The position numbers and the translations under genes were made by a program. From contig OX327702.1 of assembly GCA_946807835.1 (NCBI GenBank), positions 11,470,001 to 11,534,000 on the forward strand: a DNA stretch of 64,000 bases, in the 5' to 3' direction. This document shows, in pieces, positions 1-9,040 of the stretch. Under the pieces are notes generated by a model. It worked only from the letters and a program-made list of their open reading frames with translations. It did no database searches and was not told where the DNA came from. Source of the stretch: Ailanthus altissimus. Taxonomy: Eukaryota > Streptophyta > Magnoliopsida > Sapindales > Simaroubaceae. Positions within the stretch are counted from its first letter, which is position 1. The number at the start of each line of letters is the position of its first letter.

Positions 1-838
1 CTTTGGTTTAACCACATTACAAGCCCAAGACTTAAAGTTTATTTATCTAGAAAATTACCTGTAACACCATAAACCTTGCATTTACTTAGAAATACTCTTG
101 AAAAGAAAAAAGTTGTGGTGATATGAGAAAAATAAGTTTGGGTGGTATTTGTCAATCTAAGTTTGGGGGTATTCAAAAAAAAAAAAAGTAAAATAAAATA
201 CCCCCAACTTAAGAAAAAAAGAAGAAATTCTTTGAAAAATAAAAGGTTAAAAAGAAGGATGGGAACACAATAAGTTTAGGGGAAGAGATAATACAAGGAA
301 AAGAAGATCAAGAGGTTTCTAGGTAAAAATCTAAGTGTTCATGGTGTAATTTGAACTTCATATATTTATCCTTTTATCCCACCTTGACCCTAGCCTTATG
401 TTACAAGGTAAGTAAAGTCCTAAATAGATCCCTAGACATGTGATTTTCTACATTAGTGGAGAGTGGTAATAAAGACAAGCTTATGGAAGTGTCATTATAC
501 AAATAAAATGTCGAGACACCATCTTTTCTGTACAATTTAAAGTATAAAGTAAATCAAAGTATGGTTTAGCTATTTACTTACTACTGGCACACACACACAT
601 GGTGATTGTCCATGAGGAAGAATGAGGGACTAAATAAAGATAATTTAGAATTGTTATTAGCTGTTTATCTACCTTATGGATTTGTACTATTTCGTCAGCC
701 TTTGAGACAATGATTTTGATCATTTTACTAGTATTAGTATATTTTGTTTTTTTAAATGAGTCAAGTATAACCCTTTGTTTCTCTCTTAGTTTTATTTTAT
801 TGCTTGAGGACAAGCAAGTATTTAAGTTTGGGGGAACT
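1..838 (+). mobile_element. 3' untranslated region of a Tat-like Gypsy element
   Basis: AT- and purine-rich DNA directly upstream of LTR R1, with no usable reading frame. It contains several copies of a PPT-like phrase (AAGTTTGGG at about 135, 158 and 822, and a TAAGTTTAGGGG variant near 270). Just before the LTR it has the GAGGACAAGCAAG...AAGTTTGGGGG arrangement that is usual ahead of the 3' LTR in plant Tat/Athila-type Gypsy elements. The rest of this element, with its 5' LTR, would lie to the left of the window. The assignment rests on the PPT/LTR context only, because no pol sequence is seen here. Confidence 0.6.
820..838 (+). other. Polypurine tract of the Tat-like element
   Basis: The purine-rich run AAGTTTGGGGGAAC abuts the TG of the LTR at 839. 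In LTR retrotransposons this RNase H-resistant tract primes plus-strand DNA synthesis. Its position next to the LTR fixes the LTR as the 3' copy on the plus strand. Confidence 0.7.
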
Positions 839-1020
839 TGATAAGGGCAAAATTGTCATATATTTTCTCATGTTTTTATTATTGATATTTTATGGTTTTA
901 TGAGAATAGAAGGCTATTTATGTGCTTTATTGTTATTTATAGGGACTTGAACAAAAATTAAAGAAAGAATGCAAAAGGAGCAAAAATAGGGACTAAAATG
1001 CAAAGTTTTCAAAATTTGAG

Positions 1021-1245
1021 TCCAGCGCCCCCACGCCATAAGAATATCACCCCAGCGTTGGAATAGTGGTCGAAATTAGAAAAACGACCTGTTTAAGTCG
1101 CGTCTGGCACCCCAGCGCCAAAGAGTCACCGCGCTAGCGACGTTCCAGAGCCTCAGCGCTATCATCCCACCGCTCCAGCGATGAAGGCTTTTTCATGCGT
1201 CGCCCCAGCGACAACTGCATCGCGCGCCAGCGGTAGTGCGAGTCC
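1021..1245 (+). repeat. CpG-rich degenerate CAGCG repeats inside LTR R1
   Basis: At least seven CAGCG-containing words (CCAGCGCC, CCCCAGCGTT, CCCCAGCGCC, CTCAGCGCT, TCCAGCGAT, CCCCAGCGAC, GCCAGCGGT) occur in about 225 bp of otherwise AT-rich DNA. They lie just upstream of the TATA box, in the U3 part of the LTR. The same patch is present in reverse orientation in the second copy (about 36390-36680). Confidence 0.7.
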
Positions 1246-1287
1246 TAGTCCGATGAGAATTGAGATTTTCAAGCTCATATCAATCTC

Positions 1288-1296
1288 TATAAAAAG
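1288..1296 (+). promoter_or_regulatory. Putative TATA box of LTR R1
   Basis: TATAAAAAG lies mid-LTR, with a purine-rich leader downstream. The homologous LTR at 35378-36849 has CTATATAAAG at the equivalent place on its strand (near 36352-36363). This is the expected position for the U3 promoter. Confidence 0.55.
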
Positions 1297-2233
1297 CCAC
1301 ACGTTTTCAACCTTCAAGAATTAATCCAGGGAGACCAGAGAAGAACCTAGAGCAAGAAAAAGAGAACTTAGAGCAGTTCAAGAGCACCAAGAATCCAGAG
1401 CAACATCAATCAAGAGCAATTCGACATCTACATCAGTTTGCGATTGATTGTAGCATGTTTTATTTTTATTTTTATTGCTGTGATTCTCTTGTAGCTATGA
1501 ACTAATTTATTTTCTAAGGTTAATATTTGAACTCAATATGTGCGCTTAAATTGCCATATCTTTTAGTATTTAATAAACTTAGTCCTTTATTATTTAAATT
1601 ACTTGTGTTTAATGCTTCAATATATCTGGCCAATATATGGTGAATGAATTGGTAATATTTTGATAAACTTGAAAGAGGAATCAATATATTTAGACCTAGG
1701 TAATTTGATGCATGATTGTAGAGTAACATTCAATGTTGCATATGCAAGTTTCAATTTAGGATAGGAATATACCTAATTGGCATGTATGATCAATAAGACC
1801 TAATCTTAATGAATCTTAGTTTATTACAAGTACCATAGGAATATAGGTATTTGGTAAATTAGGGTATACTTGCATGTCTTTGGAAGAGGCTTGTGAATAC
1901 ATTAGCGTCTTGATCAATAATAAAGACTAAGTGAGTTAAATATTAGAAGATTAATCATTAAAAAGCATATTGAGGGATAATATTAATCCTAGGTTTTCTC
2001 TACATTGCTATCACCTCATTTTCTTTACATTGTGTTTTTGTTTTATATTTCTTACGTTCAGTCTTAGATTTTTATTTTTCTGAATAATTATTAGGAAGAT
2101 ATAATTTTAGTAATTGGTTAAAAAGAAGAAATTATCCCTGTGGGTTCGACATCCGACTTATTTAGTCTCTTTATTACTTGCATACGATAGTGTATACTTA
2201 CACTTAATTTTATGATATAGAAATATCGCATCA

Positions 2234-2252
2234 GTAAGCACCATGTCCAACA
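2234..2252 (-). mobile_element. First 19 bp of the 3' LTR of Copia C1
   Basis: Read on the minus strand this is TGTTGGACATGGTGCTTAC, which resembles the start of the L-family LTRs (TGTTAGGGTCGGTGCTTACG). The LTR is cut here by the Tat-like element ending at 2233. It links C1 to the L/C3 group of Copia LTRs. Confidence 0.6.
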
Positions 2253-2268
2253 TCTCCCACTTGCTTTA
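2253..2268 (-). other. Polypurine tract of Copia C1
   Basis: The minus-strand reading is GCAAGTGGGAGA, immediately before the LTR start. The same GCAAGTGGGAG tract precedes the 3' LTRs of C2 (24055-24067) and C3 (62341-62352). Confidence 0.7.
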
Positions 2269-3720
2269 ATGCCATTTACGATGATATCTAATACCTATCG
2301 AGTCCACATGTTTCTTAAATACCATAGGCATTAAAGCCTTAGTGAGTGGGTTCGCTACATTATTATTATAATCTACTCTCGATACTATTACATCTTCTAT
2401 AGCTAAGATATATCTAGTTATGTGGTATTTCCTCTCCACATGCGTAGACTTCTAGTGTCCCCTTAACTCTTTGGCTTAAAAACTTTCCCCATTGTTATCA
2501 CAATATAGTAGGATAGGATCTATACTTAGAATTATTCCTAGCTCTATAATAAATTTATGTATCCACACTGCTTCTTTTATAGCTTTCAAAGCTGCATTAT
2601 ATTATACCTCTATAGTATAATCAGCTGTAGACCTCTTTTAGCACTCTTCCAACTAATAGTGGCACTATTGATAAGAAATATATAACCAGTTGTAGACTTT
2701 TTATCATCTGAATCAGACTGGAAGTCTAAATTAGTGTATCCTCTCACCTGTAAGTTCACTCTCTCCATAAATAAAAAACTTATCCTTTATACCCTTAAGG
2801 TATTTTAGGACATGTTTAATGGCTATCCAATGGTTGTTATATGAATTAGTCTTATATCGACTTGTAACACTTACAACCATATAAACATCAGGTCTTGTAC
2901 ATAATATAGCATATATCAACCTACCTACAACTGATGCATATGGTATGTTAGATTCTTATATTAGACATTATAACTTTTTCATCTTTCTTTTGAGAACACA
3001 TCCTCTTAGAATGATGAATGCTATGCCTAAAAGGTACATTAGCTGTCTTATAGTTACTAAAGCTATATTTTTCTATAACATTATCTTTGTACAAGGACTG
3101 AGAGTGTCCTATTAGCTTTTTAACTCTATCTCTATAAAGCTTTATACTTAGTTATAGGAAGTCTCTCCTAAATCCTTTATGGAGAAGTTCTTACTCAAAT
3201 AACTTTTGATTGACAGTAACAAACCAATATCATTTTCAATAATGAATAGTCATAACGTAGAGAACTAAAAAGATATCATGCTCCCATTGACCTTTTTATA
3301 CAAATACACACACACGCATACACACACATTTTTTTTTTCATTTTTGATGAAACTAGACCCTTTTAATATATACTCAAAATGAAGATTCTGGCAAATGAAG
3401 ATTCTGGCTTCGGGTATCTTGCTTAAGTTCATAAATGGACTTCTTGAATCTACACACTAAATTAGAAGTCAGGGTAGTTGTAAAGCCTTCAAGTTATTTC
3501 ATGTGTATCTTTTCCTCGAGATATCCATTTAGGAAAGTCATCTTTATATCTATCTGCCAAATTTTAAAATCATACAATACCTAATAGGTGACCTTAAGAT
3601 ACGTTTTGACCTATGTGGAGGGTGTGTCAACTGTATCTCACTCGATTGAACCTGAGGTTCCATTATTAGTTCATCAGCATCTTGATTGACTTCATCAAGT
3701 TCAATCCTTCTATAATCCTT
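2269..3720 (-). pseudogene. Copia C1 reverse transcriptase and RNase H, degenerate
   Basis: Minus-strand pieces in several frames keep the Copia order. From about 3600 there is an RT segment with the equivalents of FLNGYLEE and KSIY. At 2919-2731 an open piece reads ILCTRPDVYMVVSVTSRY, then KYLKGIKDKFFIYGE. Downstream come DSDFQSD and YCDNNG-like RNase H pieces, ending in VDYNNNVANPLTKAL just before the PPT. Many stops and frameshifts make it non-functional. The closest relative in this window is Copia C3. Confidence 0.75.
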
Positions 3721-4519
3721 ACAATCCATAAAACATTATTTCTCTATGAAAGTGGCATTATGAGCAACAAATACTTTTCGTTCCTCTAAATCCTAAAACT
3801 GATGTCCTATAGAATGTTTAGAATATCCAATAAACCGATGCTGTTACCCCTTGGGTATATGTTTATCCTGTTATGTAACCTTTACGTAAGTAGAACAACC
3901 CAAAATCTTAACATACTTAAGACTTGATTTTCTTCTAGTCCATATGTCATACGGAGTAATAAGTACGGCCTTTGATGGAACTCTATTCAATAAGTGAGCA
4001 GCAGTTTGTAGAACATAACTTGATAAATATTCTAGAAGATTGGACCACATCTAATAAAGTTAAATTTCTCATCTCCGAATAACCATCATGTTGAAGAGTA
4101 TCTGAAGGACTATATTGAGTGATAATCGCATTCTTCTTCAAATAATTAGTGAATTCACTGCCCATGTATTCACCACCTCGATCTGATTAAATGCATTTAA
4201 TAAATTTGCCAGTTTATTTTTCTACCTATAATCAAAAGTTTTTAAGCACCTCAAAGGTTTCTGACTTGTGTGTCATCAGAAACACATATCCGTATCGTAC
4301 ATATCATCGATAACCATCATAAGGTGTTGGACCATATACATCAATATGTACTAGTTTTAAAAAATTAGTGGCCAGGTGTCCAACACCTACAAAAGAAGAT
4401 TTGGTCATATTCCCTTAAATACAAAATTCACAAACTAGATAAAGCTCTATGGTAAGATAAGGTATCTGACGATCCGAACTGGACAAGTTAGGCATCTCAC
4501 ATCTATATGACTTAATTGC
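3721..4519 (-). pseudogene. Copia C1 integrase, degenerate (3' part)
   Basis: The piece at 4165-3983 starts MGSEFTNYLKKNAIITQYS and continues with a decayed form of the 'TPxxPQQNGVSERRNRTLLDMV' integrase region (here SDTLQHDGYSEMRNLTLLDVV). Lower down, the domain linking integrase to RT (F-I-G-Y, V-A-x-N-A-T-F) is visible near 3820-3740. The reading frame is broken repeatedly. It is separated from its protease part by the L insertion at 4520-7046: the words WHMQL and SHIDVR at the two edges join to the usual W-H-x-R-L-G-H-I motif. Confidence 0.7.
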
Positions 4520-4883
4520 TGTTAGGGTCGGTGCTTACGTGCCATCCCTGAATGTACATATACTTATGTATTTATACAAGTGTAAATTCACATTAAATCG
4601 CTAATACCCATTAATATGGTACCATGCAATGTAATGTGATAGACATTGTATGATCAGAAGGTGTTCAGATTAGATCTAAAGAAGTTTAGAGATGGGCTTA
4701 CAGTTAGCCACGCTGAGAGATATAAATGCTAAATGTTAGCACAGCTAGGTGTCACTGGGTACGGTCCGATGCTTATAGAGTCTGGTGCATACAGATATGG
4801 GATCCTTCAACTTGCTTAGGGAGTTAGATATCCAAAAAGAGTTCTGTAAAGGTGGAACAATATGGCAAAAAGAGTTTGCACAT
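4520..4883 (+). mobile_element. L-family LTR fragment with internal deletions
   Basis: It starts TGTTAGGGTCGGTGCTTACG like the full L LTRs. It loses about 460 bp near 4747, where ...CAGCTAGGTGTCACTGGG joins two parts that are far apart in copy LB, and it has a second small gap near 4820. It stops at 4883 inside ...GTTTGCACAT, where LB reads on as GTTTGCGCATATTG. It is the left part of the composite insertion 4520-7046. Confidence 0.75.
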
Positions 4884-4982
4884 GTTATGGATGCCTTGTG
4901 TGGACAATATCCCATAAATTTTGCCTACATCTAAATTATACCTATAAATGCTCGCATTAACCTAGTTGCCTCATGGAAAACG
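4884..4982 (+). repeat. 99-bp non-LTR flank shared with the LC locus
   Basis: This segment (GTTATGGATGCCTTGTG... to CCTCATGGAAAACG) matches 40664-40762, the DNA directly 5' of solo LTR LC, with about seven differences by eye. It is part of the 'GATGCC' repeat array of G3, not of the L LTR or Copia C1. Its presence between two L LTR pieces means a chimaeric or recombined insertion. Confidence 0.7.
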
Positions 4983-7046
4983 TGTTAGGGTCGGTGCTTA
5001 TGTGCCATTTCAAAATGTATATATACTTATGTATTTATACAAGTGTACATTCTCATTAAATCGCGAATACCATATATATGGTATTATGCATGTAACATTA
5101 TAGACATTGTAGATCTGAAGGATTTTGGATTAGATCTAAAAGAGTTTAGATAAGAGCTCATAGTTAGCTACGCTGAGACATATAATTGCTAAATGTTAGC
5201 ACAGCTAAGTGTTAGTTGGTTATAATACTCAGCAGATCTAAGAGTTAGAGCCTTGTCTGTAATGGGATATAGATCTGGGAATATACCAGTAACTGTATAA
5301 TTACAAGAGTTACAATCGGATGCTAGAAAATGCAAGTTGCGCAAGTATGTTCTCGAATAATTGTCCTTGATCTATTTCTGTCGATGCGAGTCTGTAAGTG
5401 GATACTTTTATATATAGATTAGCATATGTCATACCTATAGGGTATAGATGGTCGTTCCTAGCCAACTGTGAGCTTGGAGCTTGTATTAACATATAGGTAT
5501 CCACTTAGGATTGGATATGGGACAAACTTACGAGGGCCTTCGATAAACACCTTATGTAAGCCGTCAACGGAGGGTCCTCTCGAGTTAAGTAGTATACGTG
5601 GTCCTTTGACCTGAGTGCCACGATGGGCTTGTAAGTGATCCACTATACTTTGGTTCCACACATGTCACAAACCTTTCTTAGTGTGACCCCTGGGTGTCGT
5701 TGGGTAAGGTCCGATGCTTATAGAGTCCAGTTTGTACAGATATAGGATCTGTCAGCTCGTATATGGAGTTAGATATCCAGATGCTTTGAGACTGTATCTT
5801 GAAAAGTCTTGTGGCCACAAGCAATCATCTTGGGAAAGAGTTCTGTCTGGGTAAAATAATATGGCAAAAGAGTTTGCGCATATTGTTCAGTGAGATACAA
5901 GTCTAGAGATAAGACATGGATGAGCACTAGGGGATTTGACGGTGATAATCTATATTCCCGCACATCCAGAATGTCATGACAGAAGGACTATACGTATGCA
6001 TTGTAACCTCAACTTGTATGGTTCAACGTGCTAATTTGTAATATTCGTGACGTGTGCATGAAGCAATGCTTACGAACTCATGGAATAGTTCAATTTAACG
6101 AATTGGTCGTAGGACCTATGGAGTCCCGCGATATGGAGTGTACTCGTTGTGCATTGGGGTAGCGTGTCGAATTAAAGTGTTTAATCCAGCAATATTCAGC
6201 ACTACCACGGGAATGCGTGCGTGTCTGTATTTAAGTGTTAAATATAAAAATTTGTTAATAATTGTTATTTACTAATTGTATTATGACACGTGGCGTATTG
6301 TGAACCCCTCAGCTGAGTTTATCCAAGTATGGGATTTGGTGGGATCCACTAGAGGGTATGCTTAGTAATTATTCATGAGGGGAAAAATGGTCATTACATA
6401 TTTTGATTATTTAATGGTTAACTAATCAAAATATCTCTCTTATTATATTATAATATATTATTATATATTTTATTAATATTTTATTATATATATATATATA
6501 TAAAGAGAGAGAGATGAGGAAACGTGAGTGTGTGTGTTGTGTTTTGGCTGAGAGAATGAGAAGAGAAATGAAAATGGAGAAAAAGAGAGAAAGAAGAAAA
6601 TGGAATCGGGAAAAGAAGAAGAAAAATGGAATTGTTTCATTTTTCCTATGGTTCCATTAAAAGCAATTGTGTATTGGGTCAAATTCTCCATTTCTTATCT
6701 TTTAGAAGAAAATGATGAAAACACACACCTAACCATTTTGGAGATTAAGAGTTAATCCCATACTGGATATAAGGCTGCTATTTTAGCTCACTAAGCCCAC
6801 TATGTTGGTGACTAAAACTGCCCACGAGTTGGTCTCCATGTGGACTCCGAGGAAATACGTATATAATGTTACATGTTGAGTTGAGTTCTCTACCATCTAA
6901 TATATTAATGTGATTAATATATTTATTGATTGTGTTTATTGTGTATTTTACGCTTCCGTCGCGTTAAATATATATGTGATACGTATTTTAGGCAATAAAT
7001 ACAATTGCATATGCATACACCTATATATATTAGATCCCCGGCGATA
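4983..7046 (+). mobile_element. L-family LTR LA (about 2.06 kb)
   Basis: It begins TGTTAGGGTCGGTGCTTATG and ends near TTAGATCCCCGGCGATA. With the fragment at 4520 it forms one insertion bounded by ATTGC at 4515-4519 and 7047-7051. Rejoining the flanks restores the Copia W-H-M-Q-L-S-H-I reading. There is no coding capacity. Landmarks shared with LB, LC and LD are GGTCCGATGCTTATAGAGTC, the GGAGTCCCGCGATATGGAG phrase near 6119, an AT run with TATATATA, and a GA-rich leader. The 3' end lacks the canonical CA. Confidence 0.8.
6430..6625 (+). repeat. AT microsatellite then GA-rich tract in LA
   Basis: TATTA/TATATA runs (to about 6502) are followed by AGAGAGAGA and GAAGAGAAATG purine-rich DNA. The same order is seen in LB (about 12120-12400), LC (42200-42480) and, reversed, LD (48470-48660). 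The AT part ends in TATATATAAAGAGAG, a plausible TATA region, and the GA part would be the 5' leader. Confidence 0.6.
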
Positions 7047-7637
7047 ATTGCATGTGCCATAATTTTATATTATTTAAAGTTTATGAACTCTTTCTTTTAT
7101 TCACCTGTGCATTTAAGATATTTCAAGTTGTATCTAAAATATAATGGTCATTCATCAACTGACATTCAACTAAAAAAACATTATCTATATCATATAAATA
7201 TATGAGACCATTCTTAATATATACATGATAACTTTCACTGTCCAACACAGGAAAGGATACAATCTGCTTGATAATTTTGGCACAAAATAACAGTGATATA
7301 AGATTAAAGTTATGCTAGAAGGGAGAAATGATTCAAAACTTTCAATAGCTTCAACTTGTAGAAAATCTCCATTTCAACACGAAGCTATATTTCCCCACGT
7401 TACAGCCATCTAACTTCATTTAGACCCTGTAACACATTGTAGATGTGAGAAGTACAAATGATATATAATACATAATCAGTACTAGCATCAAATGCCAATG
7501 AAATTTTGATTATAGCTAAACATATACCTGAGGGGTTCTTCTAACTGTAGTAAGGTACTTCAAACAATTACGTTTCCAATGACCATCCTCACCGCAACGA
7601 AAACATTTTCCTTTGCTTTTGTTCTTCTCTTTTGGCT
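7047..7637 (-). pseudogene. Copia C1 gag C-terminus and protease, degenerate
   Basis: Read on the minus strand, 7625-7540 encodes a zinc knuckle, CFRCGEDGHWKRNC, followed by KYLTTVRRTPQVYV. Decayed protease and linker sequence continue to 7047; it aligns in order with 59150-59740 of C3, including DTT-type wording before the W-H-M-x-L motif. The 5' remainder of C1 gag is missing because G1 begins at 7638. I do not see it elsewhere in the window. Confidence 0.75.
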
Positions 7638-7924
7638 TGTGATGAGCACTTAAAATTACACATTTAATAAAGATTTTTCAGCATCATTTTAAACCATTAG
7701 GGTTATTAATCTCCCTAACTTGAGCATGTTTTCAGTATTGTATCTAATTAAGTTTTTAACTATTTTAATGTAGGTTGGGTATAACTTCTACCCAAAAATC
7801 CAATTAAAGTAATTCTTGAACTTGTAGAGAGCTAAGTTCATGTACAACAAAATTTGATTTCACACATAATTTTTAATTCAAACATTTGGAGGGTGAAAAG
7901 TGGCTTTGAAGAGAACCTATCTAT
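7638..7924 (+). mobile_element. Gypsy G1 5' LTR, left part
   Basis: It starts TGTGATGAGCACTTAAAATT, a typical start for Athila/Tat-type LTRs. It is interrupted at 7925 by solo LTR LB, which duplicates TCTAT (7920-7924 and 12804-12808). The LTR continues at 12809. It lies against the zinc knuckle of Copia C1, so G1 inserted in C1 gag. Confidence 0.7.
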
Positions 7925-9040
7925 TGAGGTCAGTGCTTACGTATACTTGTGTATTTATATAAGTGTACATTCTCATTAAATCATTAATACCCATATATAT
8001 GGTATTATACATGTAACGTTATAGACATTGTAAATCTGAAGGAGTTCGGATCAGATCTAAAAGAATTTAGATAAGGGCTCATAGTTAACCACGCTGATAC
8101 ATATAATTGCTAAATATTAGCCCAGCTAAGTGTTAATTGGTTATAATACTCAGCAGATCCAAGAGTTGGAGCCTTGTCTGTAATAGGACATAGACCTGAG
8201 AATATACCAATAACTGCACAAATGCAAGAGTTACAATCGGGTGCCAGAAAATATAAGTTGCGCAAGTATGTTCTTGAATAATTGTCCCTAATCTATTTCT
8301 GCTGATGCGAGTCTGCCCGTGGATACTTTTATATATAGATCAGCATATGTCATATCTATAGGGTATAGATGGTTATTCCTAGCCAACTGTAAGCTTGGAG
8401 CTCGTATTGACATATGGGTATCAAGTTAGGACTGGATATGGGACAGACTTACGAGGGCATTCGATAGACACCTTATGTAAGCCATCAACGGAGGGTCCTC
8501 TCGAGTTGAGTAGTATACGTGGTCCTTTGACCTGAGTGCCACGGTGGGCTTGTAAGTGATCCATCATACTTTGGTTCCACGGATGTCACAGACCTTTCAT
8601 GGTGTAATTGCTGGGTGTCGTTAGGTATGGTCAGATGCTTATGGAGTCCAGTACGTACTGATTTGGGATCCATCAGCTCACATAAGGAGTTAGATATCCA
8701 AATGCTTCAAGATTGTATCTTAGAAAATCTTGTGGCCATAAGCATTAATCCCCAAAAAGAGTTACGCCATGGTGGAACAATATGACAAAGGAGTTTGCGC
8801 ATATTGTTCAGTGAGATACAAGTCTAGAGATAAGACATGAATGAGCACTAGGGTATTTGACGATGATAATCTATATCCCCAGCACATCCAGGATATCATG
8901 ACGGAAGGACTATACGTATGCGTTGTAACCTCAACTTGCATGGTTTAACGCTTTGATTTGTAATATCCGTGACGTGTGCGTAGGGCATTGCTCACGGACT
9001 ATGGAATAGTTTCATTTGATGAATCGAGCATAGGACCTAA
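7925..9040 (+). mobile_element. Solo LTR LB, left part
   Basis: It starts TGAGGTCAGTGCTTACG (a 3-bp deletion relative to other L copies) and follows LA and LC closely. It stops at 9040, where solo LTR T1 has inserted and duplicated CCTAA (9036-9040 and 11810-11814). The L body is about 2.1 kb once T1 is removed. Confidence 0.85.

Larger units (their letters stand above)
839..2233 (+). mobile_element. LTR R1 (3' LTR, Tat-like Gypsy)
   Basis: This 1395-bp LTR begins TGATAAGGGCAAAATTGTC and ends ATCGCATCA. Its limits are confirmed by an inverted homologous copy at 35378-36849, which has a target duplication. It holds a TATA box, a CpG-rich CAGCG repeat patch (1021-1245) upstream of it, and a 3' half with the phrase CCCTGTGGGTTCGACA. 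The DNA after 2233 is the first 19 bp of a Copia LTR on the minus strand, so R1 and its element inserted into Copia C1. The right-hand target flank would be GTAAG (2234-2238); the left-hand one lies outside the window. Confidence 0.85.

Noticed and set aside
1520..1729. 69-codon ORF recurring at 35880-36089
   Set aside because: Same LTR family (R1 and R2) in opposite orientations; an antisense LTR ORF with no motif.
5310..5963. Minus-strand ORFs (64-67 codons) in LA with counterparts in LB (8485-8673), LC (41091-41779) and C3 (62870-63127)
   Set aside because: Antisense frames inside homologous LTRs; frames and stops are not preserved between copies.
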